Shown: piece by piece, positions 1 to 9,987 of the stretch
Position numbering within the stretch: the stretch's first letter is position 1
Layout of the letters: each line of letters begins with the position of its first letter
Assembly: GCA_002633025.1 (NCBI GenBank)
Contig: NMRB01000336.1
Span: 141,146 to 205,145, forward strand
Direction of reading: 5' to 3'
Source: Notospermus geniculatus
Lineage: Eukaryota > Nemertea > Pilidiophora > Heteronemertea > Lineidae
DNA: 64,000 bases
The notes under the pieces: model-generated
Databases searched by the model: none
What the model saw: only the letters and a program-made list of their open reading frames with translations
What the model was told of the DNA's origin: nothing
Position numbers and translations under genes: made by a program

Positions 1-106
1 TTTCGCAAGCGCCCGGTTAGGCCCTACGACGACGTTTATCTATTGTGTGGGTATACCCAAACAATAGATAAACGTTGTCGTATGGCCTAACCGGACGCTT
101 GCGAAA
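1..106. repeat. Hairpin repeat at window edge
   Basis: The two halves are near-perfect reverse complements around a short centre near position 52, giving a foldback of about 50-base arms that begins with TTTCGCAAGCG and ends with CGCTTGCGAAA. It may extend left of the window. The right arm recurs at 1340-1405. Confidence 0.8.
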
Positions 107-1339
107 GCTCACTACTATCTACAAGTGGCCGCATAGAACCTCCGCTAAGGCTCCGTTTACTATCGACCTACCCCGCTATTCCCTAGCGTAGTTTCTATGC
201 GGTCCCGCCAGAGTGCCAGACTCGCGTCTAAAAGAGTATCTCGCCGGTATACCGTCCTACAGAGATGGCATTTTTGTGTCCAAAGGCCGCGAAGTTAAAA
301 GCAAATATCCATGTTGAGGTCGACAATGACGGGAAATTTTCACCAAAACCAGGAGTTAAGGCAGACCCCAAGTTGCAATGGTTGGCACGGGATGTCTTGG
401 TCTGCTCCGGAAGGGGCAATTGTCAACGCCGGTGCGGCGGCATGGGAATGAAATACGAAATACGAAATACGAAAGCTTTATTCACCGTATATACTAGAGA
501 GATACATAGGTACTAAAAGAACAAAGCCATAATACTACAAAACAAGACATACATAAAACAAATAAAGATAAAAGAAGAGATCAAGGTACAGCACCGGACA
601 AGACAAACCTAAAATACAGCAAGAGATGGAAAATAGATAGAATGAAATAGGCCTAAAGCACCATAAAAGACACAGAGGAAATAAACAACAGGTTGGAATA
701 TGCTATCCATGCTGTTTTTTAATGCATGCTAGCCAAATAGGCCGGGGAAATTATGTGCTAGGCTAGGGTGGGATAACATCGAACTGTGCCAAGGATTTTG
801 ATTTGACAGACATGTATCCTCTTTCTGTCCTACCAATTTGGTAACCTCTTTTTTTGTTTTCCACCGTTAATAGCCATTTTACACAGTTCCAAACATACTA
901 AAATGTCCATTACAGCATTGCCTGCAGTCATGTTTATGTACATGCAGCCTACATTTGAGAAACCTTCCTTAAGTATAACACTCAAGAAATCTGGGAAACC
1001 CCTTGGAATACTGAAATTTCATTGGCTGAAACCACAATTCCTGGAAATACTTAAGTTAAGGGTTGCCCTTAGGTGAGTATGCCCTTAGTTTGTTTTATGC
1101 ATACACCTTAAGTATGGCACTTGGTAAAGTGAAATCCTTAGACTTTAAGGGTAAGTTTTACACTTAACTTAAGGAAGTTTTATGCATATGGCCCCTGGTC
1201 ATTATGGGTTACTGGAACCTACGGACCTCATTTCAGGCTCGAAGAACAAATATTCTGGGTACCATGGACCCATTCTCATCTCAAACCCACGTGTCCAGGT
1301 GGTGGACAAAATCATGGGTCTCTCGAGCCGATTGGTTTT
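107..1339. other. Non-coding stretch, simple repeats
   Basis: I see no credible coding exon here. The stretch has a run of GAAATAC units at 449-472 and CTTAAG/CCTTAAG-rich sequence at 955-1180 with several short inverted repeats, in the style of the AAGG/CCTT-rich MITEs found further along. Confidence 0.5.
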
Positions 1340-1405
1340 TACAGTGGGTATACCCAAACAATAGATAAACGTTGTCGTATGGCCTAACCGGACGCTTGCG
1401 AAAGC
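1340..1405 (+). repeat. Direct copy of the right arm of the edge hairpin
   Basis: This stretch repeats positions 48-113 almost base for base, including the GTGGGTATACCC start and the CGCTTGCGAAAGCTCACTA end, about 1.29 kb downstream and in the same orientation. The two copies may bound one element or be independent insertions. Confidence 0.75.
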
Positions 1406-1455
1406 TCACTATTATATTTTCAAACCGACCACATCATGGAGGCCCGCTGGGCAAC

Positions 1456-1645
1456 AATTACGAAGTGGAAATTTAAAAATTCAAGGTGCACCAAAACACT
1501 CTCGGTCTTACATGATATGCAGCAGGGATATTTTATGGTACCGACCATCTCCTGAAATACATTAGATCATGAAAATGAAGTAGAAAAATCGTATTTTGTA
1601 CTTCGTACTTCGTACTTCGTAAGGTGTGCGAAAACTCACTAATGT
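1456..1645. repeat. Half copy of a foldback MITE family
   Basis: It runs from TTACGAAGTGGAAATTT through ACCGACCATCTCCTGAAATAC to a TACTTCGTACTTCG-rich end and TGCGAAAACTC. It matches the right arm of the complete element at 8692-9083. Related copies lie at 6177-7133 and 25078-25370. Confidence 0.75.
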
Positions 1646-2004
1646 CAATAATCAAGAATATATAAGTACCGGTACATGTACCAAGAATATACAACTCCGA
1701 ATATGTGCCAAAAAGGTCTCCCACCTCAAACATCAACCGAAACCGACCAATAATTGGAGTTACTCGATATTTGATTGCAAAATAATTACAGAAAATATAT
1801 GTAAAACCATAACTACTATGCAACAAACCACAGTCTATTCGAATTATTCCAATTTCCCTTCCATCAGCACTTTTTGTTTCATGGGCCAGCGGCGAGCCCA
1901 AATTATTTTCCGGCTCCACCACCAATCCACCCGATTTACGAAGGGTGTAGGCCTACACATGTGTTGAGTCCAATAAGTCGGAACTATCCACGTTTCATTA
2001 TCCA

Positions 2005-2410
2005 TTCTCGGGTCAAAAGCTGCCTTTAGGTACCTCCCTTTAGCAAAGGTTGGGTCGTTTCAAGAACCTTCCCTCATTACAGGAAATGCTTTATTTTGCC
2101 TTAAGGAGGCCTTTAAACGTAGATTGGTCTGTAGTATCCAACTCCGTGGTAAAGGACGACCTTTACATAAGGGAAGTTTAAGGCCCGTATTTTAGAACGT
2201 TCCTTAATATTAAGCTGCACCTTAAATCTATTGTTTTCGATGATTTTACAGAATACTTAAGGTCGACCTCAACGTTAATTAACGCTCTAAAATACGACCC
2301 AAAGTGTGGTTCTTGAATACCATTTGATAAGGAGCCTTTAGTAAAGGAAGCCTCTCTAAAGGTCTACTTTATGCCTATTTAAAAGAAGGTTTAAGAATAC
2401 GGGCCATGAA
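2005..2410. mobile_element. AAGG/CCTT-rich MITE copy upstream of gene A, with a nested insertion
   Basis: The stretch from about 2030 to 2360 is the reverse complement of about 3300-3890; both share segments such as CTTTAGCAAAGGTT and TTGAATACCATTTG. This copy carries an extra piece at about 2184-2300 with its own inverted ends (GGCCCGTATTTTAGA and TCTAAAATACGACC) that the other copy lacks. No coding capacity is seen. Confidence 0.6.
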
Positions 2411-2691
2411 CCTTGAAGATGCCATCAAGTTGGCACACAACTTCCTGATCCTGCTCGTTTTGCAGTATTAGCTGTGTTGCCCAGCAACCAACTTTCACAA
2501 ATTCGGCCGTTTTCCTCAAGAATTGTTCCTTTCTCCTGCACTCGCCTCCCTGCCATTAGGCATAAGCTATCGTTCTTGATGTGAAGCAACGAAAAAGATG
2601 AAACTTACATGAAACAGTTTTGTTGCGGAGTGGACAAGAAAATGGAACACGTTTTGTCCAGCCTCACTGAAAAGACCATAATTACAAGAGG

Positions 2692-2699
2692 TATATAAG
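2692..2699 (+). promoter_or_regulatory. Possible TATA box of gene A
   Basis: TATATAAG lies 127 bases before the conserved ATG at 2826, within a block (about 2570-2870) that is also found upstream of gene B (about 9560-10030) with shared stretches such as AAGACCATAATTACAA. Position and shared context fit a core promoter. In gene B the matching site is degraded (CCTAATTTAAGC), so the assignment is tentative. Confidence 0.35.
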
Positions 2700-2825
2700 C
2701 ACTGGCCATCAGACGCGATTACATAAAGTTCAGGAACGTACGAGTTGTTGTGCTCTCTGCCATTACATCGACTGCAAGTGGCGGCCGTCAAGGATTTGTA
2801 TGTTTATCAGGGAAGGATGGTGAAG

Positions 2826-5800
2826 ATGTTGATATTTTTCGTCCTCATTTCATTCTTTCTAAATGTGGTAGGTAATTCGTGAGGTTTGGACGATGAATAC
2901 TCATTGATCCACTCGTTCATATTGCTTCATTCAGGACAATTCGCCTCCAAACTCGGGACCGCGGCCAGTATTCTGAAACCCTCCTTTAAATAAATGCAGG
3001 CCTTAAGCTGCGTTTAGCTGACACGCGGAATGCGGATATTGCGGAACGCGGAAGCGGAAAATGCAATGCATTTTCGCATACAACATATCTTTCCGCCAGG
3101 GTTTCCGCGTCCCTATACCGCATTCCGCGTGTCAGCTAAACGCAGCCTTAAGTAGACCTTAAGGCCGGGTTTACATCGGATAACACGCGACACGAACACG
3201 CAGGAGAACAAAGGTTTCATGGGGATGAATCCTTTGTGAAACCATTGTTCGCCTTCGTGTTCGTGTCGCGTGTCATCCGATGTAAAACCCGGCCTTATAG
3301 AGGCTACCTTTACTGAGGAGTTTATTTAAAGGCTCCTTTAACAAATGGTATTCAAGACCCACACTTAACTTCCCTAATGTTAAGGCCGTTCTTTACCACA
3401 GATTTGGACACTCCAAACCAACCTTACGTTTAAAGGCCTCCTTAAAGGTAGACTCCACTCATTGTGTAAAATTTTGAATTTTTGAAATATCGTTAATACA
3501 TTCAAATTCATTGATATCTGCAACATGTCAGATTTTTTAAAAATCAGCAAACTCCTCATTTTAAGTATTTTAATTGAATCCCAAGTGGACCATTGCGCAG
3601 CACATGTGATGTCATAATGTGCTCAATGCATATTTATGAAGAAACAACCAATAGGATTAGGCAGTCACAGTATTAGCTCATTCACTACAAAGGTCGTCAG
3701 CCTATTGACACTAGTGACATCACAATTCATGGCATAAGTCTCTATGGATTGATAAAAATTCAAAAGCTTACAATGAGTGGAGTCTCCCTTTAAGGCAAAA
3801 CACAGCATTTCCTGTAACGAAGGAAGATTCTTCAAAAGACCGAACCTTTGCTAAAGGGAGGCGTCCTAAAAGGTTGCTTCTTGAAATAAAATTTACCTAA
3901 AGGTAGTGACTGAAAGTCTCCCTTAAATATAATGTATCACGACTTCATTGTTTACATTCAGTGTTTGTAAACATGGATGTTTACATTATGTTATTTTGGA
4001 CTTTTGGGACATGTCGACTCACCAAAATGAATACTTTTGGAATCAACAGAATTTCTAGAGAGGCATGCCACCAACAAATTACTCGTAAGTCAAAGAAAGC
4101 CTGGACATAAACAAACAAAATGTAAATAAACAATGAATTTCGTGGCCCGCGAAAATACCCGTGATACATCATCTTTAACGTTAAAAGAACGTTCTAGAAT
4201 ACGGGCCCACATCAAATAACGATACTCAGCCAGAGTCGTCTCAGCTAGCACTCTGTCAGCAGAAGTAATGGGGTTGCCGTCACGGGGAAAACTTATGACG
4301 ATAAAAACGGTGAATGTGAAATTTTTTATACACTAAAGTTGCTACGCATTATTACCCCGTATCTAAAAAAACAACCAGCTGATTCCACCGACGGCGTGAT
4401 CCTCTCAGGCCAGTTCCAGAGTACAAAGTGGCAACTCGAGGCGAAGTGTCGAACTCACGGGCACTCACGAGTCCGACACTCTGCATCTGTGGACTAACAC
4501 CTCAACATGTGCATGTACATGTACATGTACATGTACATGTATGTGATCCAGGGAGCGTTGCAGGTGGGACTATGATAAATTCTAACATTTCAGGCAAGGG
4601 GACTCAACACCTGCCGTGGACCAAATACGAACTACCAGAACTGAAGGAAATAACCACTACCATCGATGACAGAAACAACATGCAGTCTGCTACTGCTACG
4701 GTGACGTTACACGTGGTCTCGAAAGTACCCGTTCATACAGTCTGGTGGATAGTCGAACAGGGTACCGCAAACTATGTCGAAGCAACTGAAGGTAAGCACT
4801 TGCTTACCAGAAAGACAAAAAAAATACCGAAGATGTGTTCTCTCTCCTTCAGCGAAGGAAAGTCATGTTCTTCTTGACATCATCGATAGCTTGAACTGTC
4901 AAACAAACGTTGCGTAAGCAGATTATTTTTGGTCAACATCCAACTCTTTCTGTTTGCAGACAATAACGACTTTAAATCATCTGTCGAGGTGTCTGGTGAC
5001 CGACATGTTTTCAAACTCCGTGCAACGATTCCAAGTGATGTCAGGAACATTACCGAGTTCCTCGCCCGTCGAGTCCACGCCGACATTGCGATCACTTACA
5101 GTTGTAACTACTTGCGGATCCCCTTTTGGCTGTCAAAGCTCACCGACTTAGTAAGCGGACGGGTCAAATTGCCAATCATCACTGAACTGCCCAAACAACG
5201 TTATTTTATCGAGGATGAAGGACGGTACACTATTAGGTTAGGGTTCACAAATGAAGATAGAAGTTCCCAATACGTAAGTGCAACTTGTACATCAGGTTAT
5301 GCGAGGAGCGGCGGAAAGGTGATAACACCAGATTATCGAAATTATCCCATGAACGTGCAATTGAACAGCAGTACGATAGATTCTGGCAGAGGATCGACTG
5401 TAGCAACCTGCCAACTGGATTTCACAAAGGATGAAGAGAGTCGAAGTGCGACCCTCCGTGCTGATGTACGGATTGAAACTGTAAAAGGCAGTAATACATA
5501 CATGTACATTGATTTCGAAATCATGAGCGAACTGCGGAGACCCGGGGTCGTCATGCCATCTATCAGAGTTTCCAATCAATTCGGTAACGTTCTCAAAAGG
5601 AATAGCGGAGGCGACTTGGTTTTGCCAACAGCTAACGACACGACGGTATTCACGTGCCTCGCTGATGCCGAGAAGAAACCACACCTAGCTGCAGCCCGCC
5701 GAGACACCAAGGGAGACTTTGATCTGTTGAAGGAAGACAACCCCGAAACTGATTTCGCCAGTGCATCTACCAGCTGGGCCAGATTCACAGCCAAGAGTCC

Positions 5801-7610
5801 CCCCGCACCCTTAGACGAGGACGAGTACATCTGCAGTGCGGGAAGTGGAAGTAACGTAGTCAGCCAGATGTTTAAAGTCAAGCGGTCCGTTGGTGTCAGG
5901 ATGATGAAACCTGGTACAGGAAGCATCACAATGCAAGAGGTATTTATAGGAATGTGTGCAGTTAATTGACATAGGCCTACTTTGGATTTCAGTCCCAACT
6001 AAAATTTCATTTTTTGGTACGAATATCGCCACACGATCTGGTTGTTTTATTCCTTTTGATATTTCAATCACAATGTTTCTAAAAATTACTGTCTTTTACG
6101 AATGTTTTTGCCGATAATTACATGGTTCTCTGCTGATTATCAAAACGCTTACAGATGTTCGGAGGACGGGCTAATAGGGAGGCTTCGCAAATGTGACGAA
6201 TAACGAAGAACAAAATACGAAATTGGACTTCACTTTAAGGACTTAATTCATTTCTGGAGATGGTTGGTGCCACAAAAATATCTCCCGCTGCAAGTGCGTC
6301 TTTTAGCGTACCGGTATGATACAAGATCGATAGAGTTGCGGTGTATGGTTTATTCCCAGTTCGCCCAATTCCATTTCGCCCACATTTTTTCCCGTTTCGC
6401 CCATTCTTTTTTCGCCCTTTCCCTCTTCGCCATTTTCCCATTTCGCCCAATATCTGTCTTGCCCTTTTGCTGTTTTGCCCAATTTTATTTCCGCCCATTT
6501 TTCATTTAGCCCAAAAGCCATCTCGCCCAACTTTCCCATTTCGCCCAATGACCAATTCGCCCTTTTCCCACAAGGACCATTCCCATTTCGCCCAAACACT
6601 GTTTTGCGTTTGGTAATGGTAAAGGGGCGAGATGATGAATGGGCAAAATGGTATTGGGCGAACTGGTGAAGGGGCGAAATGGTTAAGGGGCGAGATGGCA
6701 TTGGGCGAATCGGCAAAGGGTGAATTCGCAAAAGGGAAAAATGCTAAGTGGGCGAAAAGATGATTGGGCGAGGCGGCAATGGGGCAAAATGGTAAAGGGC
6801 AAAATGGGTAGGGGGCGAGATGGCAGAGGGCGAAATGGGGAAAAAAATTGGGCGAAATGGGAACGGGCGAAATGGGATTGGGCGAACTGGGAAGTCACCG
6901 CGGTGTATACATGTATTACACTTGGAATTTCGTTTCCAGTTCGTTGTTACGAAGTGGGAATATAAAAATTCAAGGTGCACCAAAACTCTCTCGCTCTTAC
7001 ATGATATGTTGAAAGACGCTCTGTCAGCGGGGATATTTAATGGTACCAACCATCTCCTGACATAGATCATTGGAAATGAAGTAGAAATTCGTAATTCGTA
7101 CTTCGTATTTCGTGAGGTTTGCAAAAAGTCACTAATGTCAATAATGTATCATACGGAGGCCTACAATGTATACTCAATCCAGAGCGAAAGTGAAAGCAAT
7201 AACGCGAAATCCTTTTATTCCAGGGCCAGAACAAGAGATACGACCTCCGCTGTGCGGCAACGGGTGCACCAACCCCCGAGATACGTTTCTACCTGTCACC
7301 ATTGATGGATTTTTTCAACGAAGATTACCTGGTCTTGAACAAGAACAACGAAATACACGATTCCGATTTGTTCGAAACGGCTACATGGAATGAAGGCGGG
7401 ACAGCATACGGGAAATTAGTCGTAAAAAATTTCGACAACGTCATCGCCAACTTACCAGATAATTTTTGGGAGCAACACTTTTCGTATAACCTTGTATGCT
7501 ACGCATTTAATGACTTCAACGACGGATCCCAGACCTTGGCCTATTACATGTATACCTCGCCAGACCAATTCGAAGGTGGTCCGATGAATGCTACTTACAT
7601 CTTAGGGTAA
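2826..7610 (+). CDS. Gene A: secreted Ig-like-domain protein, cluster member 1
   Basis: Inferred exons are 2826-2871, 4594-4791, 4960-5939 and 7224-7610 (536 residues; an ATG at 2817 would add three). Exon 1 encodes a hydrophobic signal peptide. Exon 3 carries two Ig-like regions, one with FTCLADA paired with DEYICSAG near its end. Exon 4 holds a C2-like unit with YDLRC, YGKLVV and YNLVCYAFND. No membrane segment or anchor is seen, so secretion is inferred. Sites such as NIT, NST and NDT could be glycosylated. Exons 3 and 4 keep the family intron phases (1, then 0). The usual donor (GTAGGT at 2868) would lead to a stop in exon 2; a donor four bases later (GTAATT at 2872) restores the frame. 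The first family cysteine (CRGP) is then replaced by LPWT. It could be a pseudogene if that donor is not used. I do not recognise a named family. Confidence 0.7.
3003..3150. repeat. Hairpin MITE in intron 1 of gene A
   Basis: The ends are reverse complements (AAGCTGCGTTTAGCTGACACG and its complement at 3127-3148), with GCGGAA/TTCCGC-rich inner arms. It is about 148 bases long with no coding potential. Confidence 0.8.
3160..3297. repeat. Second hairpin MITE in intron 1 of gene A
   Basis: Inverted ends are TAAGGCCGGGTTTACATCGG and its complement. The inner arms contain GCGACACGAACACG. A relative lies in intron 3 of gene B at 13245-13384. Confidence 0.8.
3298..3905. mobile_element. AAGG/CCTT-rich MITE copy, inverted, in intron 1 of gene A
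   Basis: This is the inverted partner of the copy at about 2030-2360, so exon 1 and the promoter of gene A are bracketed by opposite copies. It is interrupted by the TTAA-flanked element at 3446-3789. Confidence 0.6.
3446..3789. mobile_element. MITE with TTAA target duplication
   Basis: Ends are AGGTAGACTCCACTCATTG and the complement of AGGGAGACTCCACTCATTG, flanked on both sides by TTAA (3442-3445 and 3790-3793). The partner copy at about 2094-2112 shows the uninterrupted target, GGCCTCC-TTAA-GGCAAAA when read on the minus strand. TTAA duplications are typical of piggyBac- and Kolobok-type transposases. The element itself is non-coding. Confidence 0.8.
4504..4541 (+). repeat. CATGTA microsatellite
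   Basis: An array of CATGTA units lies just upstream of exon 2 of gene A. The same hexamer is scattered singly or in pairs through the whole window. Confidence 0.85.
6177..7133. mobile_element. Foldback MITE in intron 3 of gene A, split by a nested element
   Basis: The left arm (6177-6346) starts GGGAGGCTTCGCAAATGTGACG and the right arm (6908-7133) ends with TACTTCGTATTTCGTGAGG and TTTGCAAAAAGTC. It is the same family as 8692-9083. A second foldback element has inserted into its centre. Confidence 0.7.
6347..6899. mobile_element. Foldback element built from TTCGCCCA units, 9-base target duplication
   Basis: The left half is a degenerate tandem of TTCGCCCA-type units 10-15 bases apart. From about 6625 the units switch to the complement, TGGGCGAA. 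The termini GGTTTATTCCCAGTTCGCCC and GGGCGAACTGGGAAGTCACC are inverted, and GCGGTGTAT flanks the element on both sides (6338-6346 and 6900-6908). A nine-base duplication is seen in Mutator-like and some foldback transposons. The open frames inside are low-complexity shadows. Confidence 0.75.
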
Positions 7611-7692
7611 TAAATTGAAGACTTGTGATTTTAACTCTGCATCACCAATCAGTATTACAACGCAATTACTACTGTACTATAAAACTGCGTGT

Positions 7693-7698
7693 AATAAA
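7693..7698 (+). terminator. Likely poly(A) signal of gene A
   Basis: AATAAA lies 83 bases after the stop in a block (AATAAAACTACGACGTTATCAATT) that is also present after gene C (17837). A second AATAAA overlaps the stop codon at 7609. Confidence 0.5.
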
Positions 7699-7919
7699 AC
7701 TACGACGTTATCAATTCATGCTATTGAATGACAGAGCTAGCTGTTATTTTGGAAGCCGACCGTGCACCACTCCTCTTCGAGATGTCGAAGAGAGAAAATC
7801 CTTGGAGTCATCAAGGTGCTATAGTTTCATAAGCATATGAAATCGACATTTGCTTATGAATTCACCTGTGTAATTAACGGTAATGAATGAAATAAATTTC
7901 TCGTCGCTTTCCTTATTCA

Positions 7920-8400
7920 TCATTTTTCTTTATTGATGCAGACTATTTCACGCAAGCCCAAATTCCTCTGTTGATAAGGCCTTGAGCATTTTTATCGGGC
8001 GAACAAACAATGTAGTAAAATACCATTAAAATGCCAGCCAGAGATTCATCATCGCATCCCAGTACTGAGATAACCAAACAAATACAGCAATGATTCCGTT
8101 TGTTGCTGCAAATTTCGACAAACGGGTGAAAAGGAATCATTAACCCTTTTAATGCTAAAGTACAGCCTGTAAAATTTCAAACTGTGCCAAAAAAAAGAAT
8201 GAGTCTCTTAACTCCCTCAAATTGGGTGTTCGTTTTGAAAGCGAAATTGCCTCTGGCAGTGAAAAGTTTAAAGAATAAAGTAGGCCATCTTGTATACATC
8301 ATGAAATTCAAAAAAGGAGCAATAGGCAAAATTCCCCTCCACTTAGTTCGACAAAGCAAGAGTTGCCCATCAATTACTTGTGTATTTATCAAGGAAAGGT
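7920..8400. other. Intergenic between gene A and the orphan exon
   Basis: No gene is seen. Sequence at about 7750-8060 is recognisably shared with the 3' flank of gene B at about 14460-14720 (GATGTCGAAGAG is common to both), showing that the duplicated unit runs past the stop codon. Confidence 0.5.
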
Positions 8401-8407
8401 GGTGAAG

Positions 8408-8449
8408 ATGTTGATGTGTTTCATTTTCAGTTCCTTACTTCTAAATGTG
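8408..8449 (+). pseudogene. Orphan signal-peptide exon of the Ig-like family
   Basis: An ATG opens 14 codons ending in the conserved LLLNV just before a GTGAGT donor, with the same length and phase 0 as exon 1 of gene B. The first 80 or so intron bases also resemble those of A and B. No exon 2, 3 or 4 follows before gene B. It is either the remnant of a fourth gene or an alternative first exon for gene B, with which its phase is compatible. Confidence 0.6.
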
Positions 8450-8691
8450 GTGAGTAATTTTTACGTCTTTAGCAATGAATTTTCATCGATTCACTCATTC
8501 ATGAATAGTGCTTCATTCCGAACTCAGGGTACAGCATTTTCAACAGCTTTTAATTATTTACAATGCCTCTCGTCTTAAATGATACCTGCAGTACACGTAG
8601 ATATAAGGACCGCCGTATCTGGGAAAATTGATTATGAACAACGACGAATCACAATTCGTCGTTGTTCGCTACGCATTAGTTGGGAGGTTTC

Positions 8692-9083
8692 GCAAATCTG
8701 ACGAAAAACGAAGTACGAAATACGAAATTGGACTTCATCTCCATGACGTAACGTATTTCAGGAGATGGTTGTTACCGCAAATATCGCCTGGTGTAAGGGC
8801 GTCTTTTAGCGTGTTACGTTAAACCGAAAGAGATATGGTGTATATTAAACTTTGAAATTTATCTTTCGTTTCCACTTCGTACATGTAGATACGAAGTGGA
8901 AATTTATAAATTCAAGATACACCGTAACTCTTTCGGTTTATCGTAATACGCTAAAAGACGCTCTTGCAGCAGGCGATATGATATTTGCGGTACCAACCAT
9001 CTCCTGAAATACGTTACGTCATGGAGATGAAGTCCAATTTCGTATTTCGTACTTCGTTTTTCGTCAGATTTGCGAAAACTCCC
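8692..9083. mobile_element. Complete foldback MITE
   Basis: It begins GGGAGGTTTCGCAAATCTGAC and ends with the complement. Nearly the whole 392 bases fold back on themselves around TTTCCACTTCGTA and TACGAAGTGGAAA at the centre. No coding capacity. This is the best-preserved member of the family seen at 1456, 6177 and 25078. Confidence 0.85.
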
Positions 9084-9987
9084 TATTACGCCGGTGTCTC
9101 CCTATCAACATACTTTAGGGAACTGCTCATTGAGCGCATCACATGATCGTTTCAGACAGAGGAGAAATTCCTAGGAATGCAAGTCCAACCTGCTATTGTG
9201 TGGCTATGTTTGAATGGTCATGGAGTCTATAGCCATGTACTCTAATCCCTCGTTGAACAATCAAAGCGAACGTGGATTTCATAAAGGGATGCTGGCAAAT
9301 GAAGATAAGCTATCAGATAGACAAAATGACAGTGTGTTCCGTCTCTTTGATTTAGATTCCTGAATACATGCAATTCGTTTGCCAACATGTATATCGTACC
9401 TCACCCAGGGAACTGGAAGACGTCATCGGTCAACCTTTTGGCACCAAATTCCCAGATTCTGTTCATTCAGGAATGAATTCAACAGTCGTGTTAACGGAGC
9501 AACCCTCACACCAGGATTACTAAACAATTGTCTCAGCCCAACAAAGACGCCCGACCTTTGTCCGTATATGAAGCAATGAAACTGATATACATAGAATAAC
9601 TGTTTTGTTCGGAAGTGGACAAGAACATGCAACAACATTGCGTCAGCCTCGCTGTAAAGACCATAATTACAATACCTAATTTAAGCACATTAATGCCCGC
9701 TGTACACTTAGGATTTTTCTTGTACGAAAAATTCTAAATTAGGCTCATAAAGGTGATTTCGATCATAGGCCACCGATTTCCTGGCCAAAATCGATTGTGA
9801 ACGCCGATTTAGGCCCCATTTATAATTTTTATACTAGAAAAATCCAAAGTGTACAACGGGCTAAAGTTAACATAGGCAATTACATTGTACATGATCAATT
9901 TGTCGAGTGGCTGTCCTATATGCATTCACTGTAACAAGCGGCCATCAAGGAGTTGAAGCCTATAAAGTGCACGTAAGGACGGTGAAG
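9084..9987. other. Upstream region of gene B
   Basis: About 9560-9690 and 9900-9987 match the upstream region of gene A. The insert at about 9695-9860 has inverted ends (GCCCGCTGTACACTTAGGATTTTTC and the complement of GAAAAATCCAAAGTGTACAACGGGC) and is MITE-like. TATAAA at 9961 is too close to the ATG to be a confident TATA box. Confidence 0.45.

Noticed and set aside
5292-5998. Minus-strand open frames opposite exon 3 of gene A
   Set aside because: Shadows of the coding exon; the + frame has intact splice sites and family conservation.
6235-7124. Several open frames in the TTCGCCC region
   Set aside because: Low-complexity translation of the foldback repeat units.
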